A stretch of DNA of 64,000 nt from Flavobacterium sp. J372 (GCF_024699965.1 NZ_JAJOMZ010000004.1:990001-1054000), one strand, 5' to 3'. Shown: positions 43,197 to 54,100, counted from the stretch's first letter. Translations and numbers: made by a program. Notes: generated by a model not told the origin, from the sequence alone.

Positions 43197-44536
43197 ACCA
43201 GTGGTAGATTTATATTAAATAATGCACCTTTTCCATCTTCGCTTATTACATTAATGTCTCCCCCGTATGCTTTAATAACCTGGCATACATAATACAAGCC
43301 AAGGCCCAGCCCTTTAGTATTATGTATATTTCCTTTCTCAATGCGGTAAAATTTGTCAAAAATGGCTTTCTGTTCTTTTTGGGGGATACCCGGCCCGTTA
43401 TCTTTTACTGATAATCTTGCAGTCCTACTGTCAGATATAGTTTTTACTGTAATTTCATCCGCACCGTATTTCACGGCATTGTCAAGCAAGTTGTTAAGTA
43501 TGGTGCTGAGGTGGAACCTGTCAATAAGCAGTATAGCATCATTCTTTTCATAACGTATTGTGACCCCGGGGTGTGAAAGCCTGAAATCATTAATAATGCT
43601 GCTTATATCATTATACCCAAGTGATTCAATAGTAGCGCTGGCAAGATCTGGCGACAACGATGCCTGTGTTACCTGGCTGAAAAGTTTTTGCATACGGCTA
43701 TTCTGCCTGTTTATAATGGCGAGTGAGTTGTCAAACTGCTCGTGAGATAGCTCAATATCATCCCGCTGCAGTGTTTTTACAGCAATGTCAAGCGCGGCAA
43801 GCGGTGTCTGGAACTCATGGGTAATATTATTTACAAAGTCGGTTTTTACATCGGCAATCCGCTTCTGCTGTATCAGGCTTTTAATGGAATAATAGAAAAG
43901 CAACACTACAAATACCACTAACAGTACCGAAAATATAAGCAGACCTGCCATTTTTATAATCACTTTTTCTTCCCAGTCGGCTATGCTATAGTAACGTTCT
44001 GTTATCACTTCAAAATCATATCCTTCAATTGTACCGTCTTTCAGTATATCGCTGGTGTTGCCCCGCCAGTGTGACTGTGACGCCTGTATCTCGGGGTTTT
44101 TCTCAGCGTTGTTAGTAAACAGCAGCAGTTTGCCGCTGCATAAGGTATCCAGGCAGGGGCTTTGTACCACAGCGCTCACCACATAATTGCTGTATGTAAC
44201 TTCATAATCTTCAAAAATCTTTTTGCGGGAAATAAAGTTTGACATAACCCCAGACAGTGAGTCACTTGTCTCTTCTATCAGCACTTTATAATCTTCCTGC
44301 TTTACCTCGCCATCTTTATATTTTTTGATGAACTCGCCGGTCTTTTTCATCCACGCTCCGTTAATAGAGTCGAGTTTTCCGGTGGTTTCCAGTTTCAGCA
44401 GCTGCTGTGTTATCACGGCTTTGGCATCGCGCGAATACAGCTGGTAAGTATTGTAAATAAAATACCCCTGTATGCACGCCAGCGCTACAACAGTTATGAT
44501 ACAAGATATAATAAGGAAAAGTATTTTCTGCTTCAT
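43193..44536 (-). CDS. Sensor histidine kinase
   Basis: A 447-residue kinase with transmembrane helices at about 5-29 and 192-215 enclosing a ~160-residue periplasmic sensor of no recognised family. That sensor contains two Cys close together (C128, C133). HisKA phospho-acceptor H240 is in NNITHEFQTPLAALD; the HATPase domain has DNGPGIPQKEQKAIFDKFYR and GLGLGLYYV. It forms a two-component pair with the response regulator downstream. It is divergent from a TonB-dependent-receptor-like barrel gene, a common pairing for envelope nutrient or stress sensing in Bacteroidota. Confidence 0.94.
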   Translation of the reverse strand: MKQKILFLIISCIITVVALACIQGYFIYNTYQLYSRDAKAVITQQLLKLETTGKLDSINGAWMKKTGEFIKKYKDGEVKQEDYKVLIEETSDSLSGVMSNFISRKKIFEDYEVTYSNYVVSAVVQSPCLDTLCSGKLLLFTNNAEKNPEIQASQSHWRGNTSDILKDGTIEGYDFEVITERYYSIADWEEKVIIKMAGLLIFSVLLVVFVVLLFYYSIKSLIQQKRIADVKTDFVNNITHEFQTPLAALDIAVKTLQRDDIELSHEQFDNSLAIINRQNSRMQKLFSQVTQASLSPDLASATIESLGYNDISSIINDFRLSHPGVTIRYEKNDAILLIDRFHLSTILNNLLDNAVKYGADEITVKTISDSRTARLSVKDNGPGIPQKEQKAIFDKFYRIEKGNIHNTKGLGLGLYYVCQVIKAYGGDINVISEDGKGALFNINLPLV

Positions 44537-44556
44537 GGCTATGTACTCCTAATCAG

Positions 44557-44564
44557 CAAAACTA
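44557..44564 (-). promoter_or_regulatory. Promoter -7 box of the kinase-regulator operon
   Basis: Minus strand TAGTTTTG, 21 bases before the kinase ATG. Two TTAACC operator copies lie ~40-55 bases further upstream. Confidence 0.5.
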
Positions 44565-44601
44565 ATTTTTTTTGCAGATATGTTGTCATCCAAAACCTTC
44601 C

Positions 44602-44736
44602 GTTAACCCATCATTAACCAACATAGTGGGATTGTGCCGAGATTTTCAACGGGATTGCAGTTCAGCTAAGTGGCTAAGCACCTCAGGAGCTAAGCAGCTA
44701 AATTGCCATTAACCTGTCATTAACCTACAGTTAACC
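44602..44736. promoter_or_regulatory. Tandem TTAACC operators with 11-bp phasing
   Basis: Five copies of (A/G)TTAACC in one orientation: two at 44602-44608 and 44613-44619, near the kinase promoter, and three at 44708-44714, 44719-44725 and 44730-44736, near the barrel gene. Within each cluster the start-to-start spacing is exactly 11 bases, one helical turn, as for OmpR/PhoB-family binding. Between the clusters lie four GCTAA repeats (about 44667-44702) of unclear meaning. Confidence 0.75.
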
Positions 44737-44793
44737 AACCTACCGGTTTTGTTTTCAGAGATTTGCCTCAACAAAACAATCATCAATCAAAAA

Positions 44794-47191
44794 ATGAAAT
44801 CATCAATCACTACTTTATTACTGTTGTTAGTTAGTTTGTCAGCCACGGCCCAATCATCCGTACTGACAGGCCGTGTGAAAGACGCTGCAAACGGACCGAT
44901 ACCCTTTGCAGACGTCTCTCTCCTGGCGGCGGCTGACTCTACCCGCGCCCATATGTCTGACGAAAACGGTTATTTTGAGCTAAAGGGTTTTAAAGACGGC
45001 AATTACACTTTAAAGGTGAGCGCGCTTGGCTTTAAAGATTTCACTAAAGCAATTGTTTTAAAGGGTAAAACGGATGTTGGAGATATTGTTCTCGAAGAAT
45101 CATCGCAGCTGCTTGAAGAAGTAACCATAAATGCAAAACGCCCCATTGTACGCCGTAAGATAGACAGGCTGGAATTTGATGTTGAAAACTCAACACTTTC
45201 CTCTGAAAACGGATGGGAGATCTTAAAGAAGACTCCGGGCATAAACTCTGCCGGAAATGGTTTATCAATCCGTGGCAGCAGTAACGTTATGATTCTAATC
45301 AATGACAAACGTGTGTACTTTACAGGGCAGGAGCTACAACAGTTCCTTGAAAACACTCCCGGAGACCAGATAAAATCTATAGAGGTGATAACCAACCCGC
45401 CGGCAAAATATGAAGCGCAGGGAACATCAATCATCAATATTAAGATGAGGAAAAACTTCATGAAAGGCTACAAAGGTTCAGTGTCAGCGGCATATGTGCA
45501 ATCTACTTACCCTAAGGGCGTTGTCTTTACCAGCCAAAATTACAGAAACGATAAATTCTCGGTTTACGGCAGCTATATGTACGGCTCGGGCACTTATCTT
45601 GAATTGGGCGAAAGCAGGCGGGAATACTTAAATAGCGCAGGCGGCCTGGAGTCGGTATGGCGCGGGCAAAATGATGCCAACTTTCAGGCCACGCAGCAAA
45701 ACAGCTATAACTTCAATATGCAGTTTGAGCCGGACAGCCTTAATACTTTCAATATTGGTGCAAACGGCTTCTTCAGCCTGAAAAGCACAGCCGAAATTGA
45801 CCATATCAACAGGATTTATGATGGTAATGGCAACCTCGACTCACTTTACACCAGCCGTAACCGAAGGAGCTACCCGTATAAAACCAACACCATTAACGGC
45901 TTTTATGAGCATAAGTTTACAGATAAAACTAATATCAATATTTCCGGCGATTACTCATGGTACTATAATTATGAAGGGCAGGATATCACGGCCGATTTTA
46001 TGCTGCCGGATGCAGCCCCTTATCGCAGGGAGCGAATAAACAGTGATGATGACAGGCGCATCAGCCTCCTTTCGCTACAAGCCGACTTCGTGACACGCAA
46101 AGACAGTTCGGGTTTTGAAGGAGGCATTCGTTTCGGAAGGGTTACGGCTGATACCCAGCTGGTTTTTAGAGACAGTGATGGCGGCGATCTTGTATATAAC
46201 CCTAATCTTTCAAACGAATTTTTGTATGATGAGAACATTTTTGCTGCCTATGCCGGTTATGACATGGAACTGGATAAGTGGAACCTGAAAGCAGGGTTGC
46301 GCGGCGAATATACCAGCCTCGAGGGCAATTCTGTAACAACAAACGAAGTAAATACACAAGAGTATTTTAAGCTGTTCCCAACTGCCTATGCATTATATAA
46401 AGCTAATGACAGCCACCATATCGGGCTTTCGTACGGCAAACGTATTGTGAGGCCGCAGTATAGCTGGCTAAGCCCGTTCCGTGCATACAGTAATCCTTAT
46501 GTGTATTCAACCGGCGACCCGCGCCTGCAGCCAACAATTGCACATAACTTCAGCCTGCTGTATACCCTGAAGCAAAAGTTCAACTTTGACCTGTATTACA
46601 GGCATGAGGTTGACCCCGCGCTACAGGTTCAATATCAAGACTATGCTACCACGACGCTTATACGCAAATACACGAATATTGAAGATAATAACAGTGTAGG
46701 GCTTGATTTTAATACCAACCTGCAGCTTTTCACCTGGTGGGAAATGGGCCTTTCTGCAAACGCAGGTTATTTCAGGAATACTTTCCAGGGGGTATGACGG
46801 CGGCATGTATAAGCTGGACAGATTTACGTATTTTGGAAATACCGATAACCGCTTTATACTTACCAAAGCGAAAGACCTTACTATAAATGCATCATATTAT
46901 TACGTGAGCAAGAGCGTAAGTGGAGTTATGGAGTTTGACCCTTACTCAAACCTGAGCCTGAGCATACGCAAGACATTTTTTAAGGGTGATGGTGAAGTTA
47001 CGCTTATTGGTGATGACCTGCTGAAAAGCCTTAAATATAAAACAACCATGCAGTACGGCAATCAATATGTATATGACAACAGTTATGGTGACTCACGAAG
47101 CATACGAATACAATTCAGGTATCGCTTTGGCAACCAGAAGCTTGAAGGAGCCCGTGAACGCCAAAAAACCGAAGAACAAAACAGGCTTTAA
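44794..47191 (+). pseudogene. Outer-membrane beta-barrel receptor (OMP_b-brl_3), frame broken by one base
   Basis: A ~798-residue TonB-receptor-like barrel in two frames. The first (ATG 44794, stop 46797) has signal peptide MKSSITTLLLLLVSLSATAQ, a CarboxypepD_reg domain (SVLTGRVKDAANGPIPFADV), a plug (GNGLSIRGSSNVMILINDKR) and most of the barrel. The second frame continues from GGGGG 46788-46792 to 47191: removing one G gives FQGYDGGMYKLDRF. Total 2398 bases is 3n+1. It lies behind phased operators divergent from a two-component system and is its likely target. Substrate unknown. Sequencing error or true loss cannot be told apart here. Confidence 0.85.
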
Positions 47192-47634
47192 AGCTTGCTG
47201 ATTATGTGGGCCAGCTGCTCCGGCTTCAATAGGCCGGAGTAGGTTTGGATAACGCTGTAGTCAGGCGCAAGAAAAACCCAGCAAGGGTAGCTCTGTGATA
47301 GGCATAATTCAGCAGCCAGCTTGTTTACACCTCCTGTACCGTTAGGTATAAATTGGTAAACTTTATTGCCAAACGTGATTGTTTTTCTGCTTTCTGCATC
47401 AAGCTCAAGGTAGTACACAGAACCATTGAAGATATTTTTCAGCCGTTCATCTTTTTGAATCTTCTTGTCCTGTAATTTGCAAACACTGCACCATTGGGTA
47501 TAAATCTTCACGACTACGGGCCTAGGCTCCGCAATCATTTTCAGCTGAAGTTCTTCAAATTTGGTTACGTGTTGTGCATGGCTACTCAAAGTAAACACCA
47601 GGAAAAGTAATATGAAAGCAATTTTTTTCATCAT
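47188..47634 (-). CDS. Exported thioredoxin-like protein with CSVC active site
   Basis: A 148-residue protein: signal peptide (MKKIAFILLFLVFTLSSHAQ) then a thioredoxin fold with YTQWCSVCKLQDKK, a CxxC with Ser-Val between, and the cis-Pro region SYPCWVFLAP, here preceded by an extra Cys-containing segment (LCLSQSYPC). It should act in the periplasm as a reductase or isomerase. The start overlaps the stop of the upstream TonB receptor gene by 4 bases, so the two are translationally coupled. It also converges with the barrel gene, sharing 4 bases. Confidence 0.88.
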   Translation of the reverse strand: MMKKIAFILLFLVFTLSSHAQHVTKFEELQLKMIAEPRPVVVKIYTQWCSVCKLQDKKIQKDERLKNIFNGSVYYLELDAESRKTITFGNKVYQFIPNGTGGVNKLAAELCLSQSYPCWVFLAPDYSVIQTYSGLLKPEQLAHIISKL

Positions 47635-49871
47635 AACAGGTTGTAGCGAACGCCGATAAATATCCTGCGCCCCTGCAAAGATGCATAATTATACGTAGTG
47701 TCAAACGTGTAGCCGTTAGGGTTACTTACGGGGTCATCAGCAGTTTTATCAAACGGATCAAATGGCCGCATTAAGGGGTCTTTCGGGGTAAAGTCGAAGA
47801 TATTTTTCATGCCACCGTAAAACTCAAGCCCATAAGCAAACTTCTTGGTAAATTGTACGTTGGCAATGGCAAACCATGGTGAGTATTCCGGGCGGTAATC
47901 GTGTGGCAGGATGGGCAAACGCATGGGGCCATACCAGTTACCGGTAAGGTCAACACTATAATTGTTTGGCAATTGGTAACTAGCCACAAATGTTCCTGAC
48001 CATTCTGGAGCGTGCAGCTGTACCTGCCGTTCCAGGCCTGCACCGCGGTCTTCCATCTGGTACACATCCATATACGTTGTGCCTGCATGTATCTTCAACG
48101 GAAAATCAAATGCTATCTCCGCATTAAGAGATACGCCTCGTGACACGGCATGGCCTTTCAGGTTATCATAAATAATCTTATTTGGGTCGCTGTCAAAATC
48201 ACCTACAATCTTATTGGTGAAGTAAGAATAAAACCCTGTAAAATCAAGATTAGCAATGAAATTATCCGTTGGTATCTTCAGTACATAGTTTAGGTTAAGG
48301 TTGTAGGAACGCTCTGGGTCAAGCGCCTCGGCAATCACAACTTCACGTGCGCCGGTAAGTGCTGCATGGTCTTCGGTAAATAAGTTAACTACGCGGAAAC
48401 CTGTACCGAAACTGCCCCTGAACGTATTGTTTACATTAGGCGAATACTTGTAAGCAAGCCGCGGCGAATGAACGCTGCCATGGTCGTTGTCGTGATCGTA
48501 GCGGTAGCCTGCAAGCAGTTTGTGCTTTTCAGTAATTGTCCATTCATCCTGAATGAAAATACCCGGCAGTGTTTTTTTGGAGGGATTGTTACCTCCTTCA
48601 ATATCAGCGGTTGCAGGAGTATTGTCATCGTATAAGGTATAACGCAGCGCAGCCCCAAGCAAAAAATTATGGCTTTCGCCAAACTGTTTATCCCAATACG
48701 TTTGTATGAAACCCACTTGCTGATTGGCCATGTAGGGTGTAGTGCCGTAAACCGAATTCTGGTCATGCCAGTTGTAAGAGAACTGCGTGAAAATACGCTC
48801 ACTCACCGGCAGCTGGTACAGCCCTATAAGTTCAGCCCGGCGGGTGTAAATACTTTCACCGTAAATGCTGTCGCTTCCGCGGAAGGCAGGTGTCCAATTC
48901 ATCTCGCCGCCCCAGCGGTCTTCATACACATATCGGCCTGCTATGCTTGCAATGCGCCCGTCTTTCCTGTCAAAATTCCATTTATTGAAAACGGAAACCC
49001 TGTCCTGCAAAGTAACATCGGTAAAATTGTCGTTGTTGTTGTCAATGCGCGAACTGTAGTTGAAGTAGTTGACCCCAAACAATCCTGTTGCTTTACCGGC
49101 CGTGAATTTCATTGCAGTATCAAAATTGAGCTCACCCCAGCTTGTCATGAAGAAGTCGGCCGAAAACACAGGCGCTTTCAGCGGATTTTTGGTAATAACG
49201 TTGATGATGCCGCCCATAGCCTCGCTGCCGTAAAGTGAAGAGCCCGGGCCTTTCACTACTTCAATTCGTTCCACTATACTGTTCGGTATTCCGTTAAGCC
49301 CGTAAACTGTTGAGAGCGCACTGACTATAGGCATTCCGTCAATAAGAATCATGGTATAGGGCCCTTCCATTCCGTTGATGTGGATGTCGCCCGTATTGCA
49401 AACACTACAGTTAAGCTGTGGCTGCACGCCGTTGATCATACCCATCGCTTCAAATAAAGTTGCTGTCGGATTCTTTTTAAAAAGTTTAGGGGTAATAATT
49501 TCAACGGGTATTGGGCTTTCAGACCGGGTCATCTCTTTCATGGTACCTGTAACAACAACTTCTTCAAGTTCTGTACCTTCTTCCTGCATCTTAAAGTTTA
49601 AGTTAGCCATTTTTCCTGCCACCACAGTTATTTTTTGCCTGTTTGTTTGTAAACCTACAGATGTCACAATAATTTCATACACGCCCGCTTGCAATTGTTT
49701 GATGATAAACTCTCCATCTTCGTCTGTTGCAGTTGTTATACCAGACGGGACTACAATAACAGTAGCGGCAGGAACAGGCCGGCCATTCTCGGTAACTCTT
49801 CCGGCAATTGATCCTTCCTGCGCAAATGACAATGCTGAAATTAATAAAAACGAAGCAATAATTTTGTACAT
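47631..49871 (-). CDS. TonB-dependent receptor with cysteine pair in the plug domain
   Basis: A 746-residue outer-membrane receptor: signal peptide, CarboxypepD_reg domain (GSIAGRVTENGRPVPAATV), plug (about 110-235) with ILIDGMPIVSALSTVYGLNG and VERIEVVKGPGSSLYGSEAMGG, then a 22-strand-type barrel ending GRRIFIGVRYNLL. The plug holds a CSVC pair in NCSVCNTGDIHINGMEG, identical to the active-site tetrapeptide of the thioredoxin-like protein encoded next. Imported ligand unknown; a metal chelate or a thiol-reactive ligand is a guess. It has its own -7 box upstream. Confidence 0.92.
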   Translation of the reverse strand: MYKIIASFLLISALSFAQEGSIAGRVTENGRPVPAATVIVVPSGITTATDEDGEFIIKQLQAGVYEIIVTSVGLQTNRQKITVVAGKMANLNFKMQEEGTELEEVVVTGTMKEMTRSESPIPVEIITPKLFKKNPTATLFEAMGMINGVQPQLNCSVCNTGDIHINGMEGPYTMILIDGMPIVSALSTVYGLNGIPNSIVERIEVVKGPGSSLYGSEAMGGIINVITKNPLKAPVFSADFFMTSWGELNFDTAMKFTAGKATGLFGVNYFNYSSRIDNNNDNFTDVTLQDRVSVFNKWNFDRKDGRIASIAGRYVYEDRWGGEMNWTPAFRGSDSIYGESIYTRRAELIGLYQLPVSERIFTQFSYNWHDQNSVYGTTPYMANQQVGFIQTYWDKQFGESHNFLLGAALRYTLYDDNTPATADIEGGNNPSKKTLPGIFIQDEWTITEKHKLLAGYRYDHDNDHGSVHSPRLAYKYSPNVNNTFRGSFGTGFRVVNLFTEDHAALTGAREVVIAEALDPERSYNLNLNYVLKIPTDNFIANLDFTGFYSYFTNKIVGDFDSDPNKIIYDNLKGHAVSRGVSLNAEIAFDFPLKIHAGTTYMDVYQMEDRGAGLERQVQLHAPEWSGTFVASYQLPNNYSVDLTGNWYGPMRLPILPHDYRPEYSPWFAIANVQFTKKFAYGLEFYGGMKNIFDFTPKDPLMRPFDPFDKTADDPVSNPNGYTFDTTYNYASLQGRRIFIGVRYNLL

Positions 49872-49910
49872 CTAAATTTATAAAGGTATTATTAAAAATT
49901 AAAATTTAGA

Positions 49911-49918
49911 CAAAGCTA
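49911..49918 (-). promoter_or_regulatory. Promoter -7 box of the TonB receptor gene
   Basis: Minus strand TAGCTTTG, 40 bases before the ATG at 49871. Confidence 0.45.
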
Positions 49919-50037
49919 AAAATAAATTTATATATTTAAAATATTAATGATCAATTATGAATAACTGTAGTAAGTTAATTCTGTCAAATTCTCTGTTAAA
50001 ACTTAATTGCTCTTTATTCAAGGAATGATATTTGAGT

Positions 50038-50045
50038 TAGCTTTG
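50038..50045 (+). promoter_or_regulatory. Promoter -7 box of the RND efflux operon
   Basis: TAGCTTTG, 27 bases before the adaptor ATG at 50073. Confidence 0.5.
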
Positions 50046-50072
50046 TAAATCGAAAATTTGACATCGCCTTTC

Positions 50073-51137
50073 ATGAAGATAAAATATATTGTTTACGCAC
50101 TTATAATCATTGGTATCGGAGCTCTTGTTTACTATAGGATAGGTAAGAATAAAGAAGAAAAAGGAGAAGGTAAAGGTGACGGTAAGCGCCCGCCAATGGC
50201 CGTGAGCGGAATAGTTGTGGCCCCGCAGGAGTTTGAGAACATGCTTTCACTTTCCGGTTCAATTGAAGCCAATGAGCAAATAGAGCTGCGCAGCGAGGTT
50301 TCAGGGATTGCAGAGAAAATTTATTTTCAGGAAGGTTCACAGGTGTCAAAAGGCCAGGTGCTTGTGAAAATAAACGACGTAGAACTCCGTGCATCTTTGG
50401 GCGAGGTGAGAACGAGGATGACATTAGCCTCAGAAAATGCCCGCCGTGCCAAATTGCTTTTAGAAAAAGAAGCCATTAGCCGCGAAGAATATGACATTGC
50501 CTCGGCGGACTATAAAACGGCTCAGGCACAGGTTCAGCTGGTAAATGCACAATTGGCTAAAACAACGCTGCGCGCCCCATTTAGCGGTATAATTGGCCTT
50601 CGAAATATATCACCAGGGACTTTTGTAACACCCGAAACGCTTATAACTACACTTGTGAACAGCAGCCAGGTTAAGATAACTTTTTCCATTCCGGAAAAGT
50701 ATGCCACACAGATAAAAACAAATTCCAACATAACATTTACTGTTGCCGGCGCAACCGAAAAATTTACCGCAAAAGTATACGCGCTCGAGCCTGCGGTTGA
50801 GGTAGCTACCCGTACACTGCGTGTTCGTGCCGTGGCTCAAAACCCGGGTGGTAAGCTTATTCCGGGGACTTTTGCTGACGTAGCCCTTCCGCTTGAGAAG
50901 ATAGATGATGCTTTCCTTATCCCGACTGAGGCGATTGTCCCGGTGCAAAATGGCAAAAAAGTTTTCATTTCTGAAAACGGCAAAGCAAAAGAAGTTATGG
51001 TGCAGACCGGTACGCGTACCGATAAAGATATTGTGGTGCTTGAGGGGCTTAAACAGGGCGATACGGTATTGACAACCGGTGTGTTAACCCTGAAGAACGA
51101 TGCGCCTGTAAAGGTGAAAGTAACAGCTAAAAAGTAA
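50073..51137 (+). CDS. RND efflux periplasmic adaptor (HlyD/MFP family)
   Basis: A 354-residue membrane-fusion protein. ATG 50073 opens directly into the membrane anchor (KIKYIVYALIIIGIGALVYY); a TTG 5 codons upstream is rejected. Barrel-sandwich halves (SGSIEANEQIELRSEVSG; TLRAPFSGIIGLRNISPG) flank an alpha-hairpin, followed by the beta-barrel and membrane-proximal domains. It links the inner-membrane pump to the TolC-like channel; the stop overlaps the pump start by one base (TAATG). Confidence 0.94.
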   Translation: MKIKYIVYALIIIGIGALVYYRIGKNKEEKGEGKGDGKRPPMAVSGIVVAPQEFENMLSLSGSIEANEQIELRSEVSGIAEKIYFQEGSQVSKGQVLVKINDVELRASLGEVRTRMTLASENARRAKLLLEKEAISREEYDIASADYKTAQAQVQLVNAQLAKTTLRAPFSGIIGLRNISPGTFVTPETLITTLVNSSQVKITFSIPEKYATQIKTNSNITFTVAGATEKFTAKVYALEPAVEVATRTLRVRAVAQNPGGKLIPGTFADVALPLEKIDDAFLIPTEAIVPVQNGKKVFISENGKAKEVMVQTGTRTDKDIVVLEGLKQGDTVLTTGVLTLKNDAPVKVKVTAKK

Positions 51138-54100
51138 TGAGTCTATCTACTACAAGTATAAAACGCCCCGTTCTCACCATCGTGATGAACATTGCCATTA
51201 TCCTCTTCGGGATTATCGGCTATACATTCCTTGGTGTGCGGGAATTCCCGTCAATTGACCCTGCACAGATTTCGGTGCGGACAAATTATGCGGGCGCGAA
51301 TTCGGATATTATTGAATCGCAGATAACCGAGCCGCTTGAGAAGGCCATCAACTCTATTGACGGTATCCGCAACATCACATCATCTTCAAACCAGGGTTCG
51401 AGCAACATCACTATTGAATTTAACCTTGAGAAAAATTTAGAGGAAGCTGCAAATGACGTCCGTGACAAAGTATCACAGGCGGTACGCAGTCTTCCACAGG
51501 ATATTGATGCACCGCCGGTAGTAAGTAAGGCAGATGCAGATAGTGAGCCTATAATTACCATGACGGTGCAGAGCGCTACGCGTAATCCGCTGGAGTTGAG
51601 TGACTATGCCGAAAATGTGATTGCTGAAAGGCTTCAGACAATTCCCGGGGTTTCGAGCGTGCAAATCTGGGGGGCAAAAACGCTATGCGATGAGGCTATG
51701 GCTTGACCCGGTAAAGCTTGCCTCTTATGGTGTAACCGTAGCTGAGGTCAGGCAGGCGCTTGACCGCCAGAATGTGGAGCTGCCAACAGGGAAACTGGTT
51801 GGGGCTAATACCGAGCTTACTGTTAAAACAATGGGCAACCTGAGCACTGAAGAGCAGTTCAATAATATTATTGTAAAATCTGAAGGTGAGAAGATTGTAA
51901 AGCTTAGCGATGTGGGCCGCGCCGCGCTTGAGGCAGAAAACCTTGAAACCAAAATGACCAACAATGGCAACATCCTTGTTGGCCTTGCCATCATCCCACA
52001 GCCGGGTACCAATTATATTGAAATTGCCGATGCATTTTATGAGCAGTACGATAAAATGAAAAAAGAGCTTCCTGAAGACCTGGAGCTTAATATCGCGATT
52101 GATAATACCACCTTCATCAAGAAATCGGTACATGAAGTTGTTGAAACACTTGCAATATCAATAGTGCTGGTTACCCTTATTATCTACTTGTTTTTCAGGG
52201 ATTGGGCCATAGCGCTCCGCCCGCTGCTTGATATACCGGTTTCGCTCATCGCTACATTCTTTATCATGTACATCTTCGGGTTCTCTATTAACGTGCTTAC
52301 ACTTCTGGCTATAGTGCTTGCAACGGGGCTCGTGGTTGATGATGGTATTGTAGTAACAGAGAACATCTTCAAAAAAGTAGAAGAAGGAATGACACCGATA
52401 CAGGCGGCAATGAAGGGAGCAAACGAGATATTCTTTGCGGTTATCTCTATTTCGGTAACGCTTGCGGCTGTGTTCCTTCCTGTGATATTCCTTGAAGGAT
52501 TTGTAGGGCGGCTGTTCCGGGAGTTTGGGGTGGTCATTGCCTCGGCAGTACTAATTTCAGCCTTTGTGTCGCTTACGCTCACCCCGATGCTTAACGCCTA
52601 CCTGATGAAGGGTGACGTACATAAAAAATCAAAGTTCTATAATTTCACTGAGCCGTATTTCGAAAAGATGAACAAAGGCTATGCCGGTTCGCTTACCAAT
52701 TTTATGAAGCGCAAGTGGCTAAGTTTTCCAATCCTGATTTTATGTATAGGCCTTATTGCTTTGTTCTACTCAACCCTTCAAAAGGAAACCGCGCCATATG
52801 ATGACCGTAGTTTTGTCGGCATGAACATTACAGCGCCCGAAGGAGCCAGTTATGACTACATGGATAGGTTTATGCAGGAGATTACGCAGCTTATCAATGA
52901 TTCTATCCCTGAGAAAAAAGTAAGCCTTGTGATTACTTCGCCGGGGTTTGGTTCGGCATCGGTAAACAGCGGCCGGGTTCGTATTGCCTTGGTTGAGCCC
53001 GGTGAAAGGGAACGTTCACAAAAAGAAATTGCCGCTGACCTAACAAAATGGACCAAGCGCTATCCTGAAGCGCGTACTTCAGTGTCAGAGCAGCCTACCA
53101 TTGCAGTAAACAGGCGTGGAGGTATGCCGATACAATATGTAATACAGGCGCCTAACTTTGAAAAATTGCAGGAAAAAATTCCTGTGTTTATGGATGAAAT
53201 CAGTAAAGACCCGACTTTCGCCATGACAGATGTGAACCTGAAATTCAATAAGCCTGAAATAAATGTGACAATTGACAGGGAAAAGGCGCAAAGCATGGGT
53301 GTCTCCTTGCTTGATGTGGCCCAGACATTACAGATGTCACTTAGCGGCCAGCGTTTCGGTTACTTCATGATGAACGGTAAACAATACCAAGTGATGGGCC
53401 AGTTTGAAGATGAAGACCGCGATACCCCGCTTGACCTTACATCGGTTTATGTAAAAAGCAATATTGGCCAGCTAATACAGTTAGACAACCTTGTAAGTGT
53501 AAAAGAGCAAAGCAGCCCGCCGCAACTGTATCACCACAACAGGTTCATGTCGGCAACCGTTTCGGCGGCTCTTGCACCGGGAATGAGTATTTCTGACGGT
53601 ATTGAAGCAATGGAACGCGCCAAAGAAAAAGTGCTTGACGATACTTTCAACACTGATCTTTCCGGTGAATCACGTGACTACGTAGAGAGTAGCAGCAATA
53701 CACTTTTTGCGTTCGGCCTGGCGCTCCTATTAATATACCTGATACTGGCAGCCCAGTTTGAAAGTTTTATTGATCCGTTCATAATAATACTTACCGTACC
53801 AATGGCCGTTGCAGGTGCTCTGTTGTCGTTGTGGCTGTTTGGGCAAACGTGGAATATTTTCAGCCAGATAGGTACTATTATGCTTATCGGCCTTGTAACG
53901 AAGAACGGTATTTTGATAGTGGAATTTGCCAACCAGCTTCGGGAAGAGGGCAAATCAAAATACGATGCCATAATGGAAGCCGCCGAGTCGCGCCTGCGCC
54001 CGATATTGATGACGAGCCTTGCCATTGCATTGGGAGCTTTGCCTATTGCTATGTCGCTGGGAGCCGCATCAACCAGCCGTATCGGTATGGGTGTGGTGAT

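Noticed and set aside
46703..47191. 162-codon frame as a separate small outer-membrane protein
   Set aside because: It lacks a signal peptide and continues the barrel of the upstream frame after a single G is removed.
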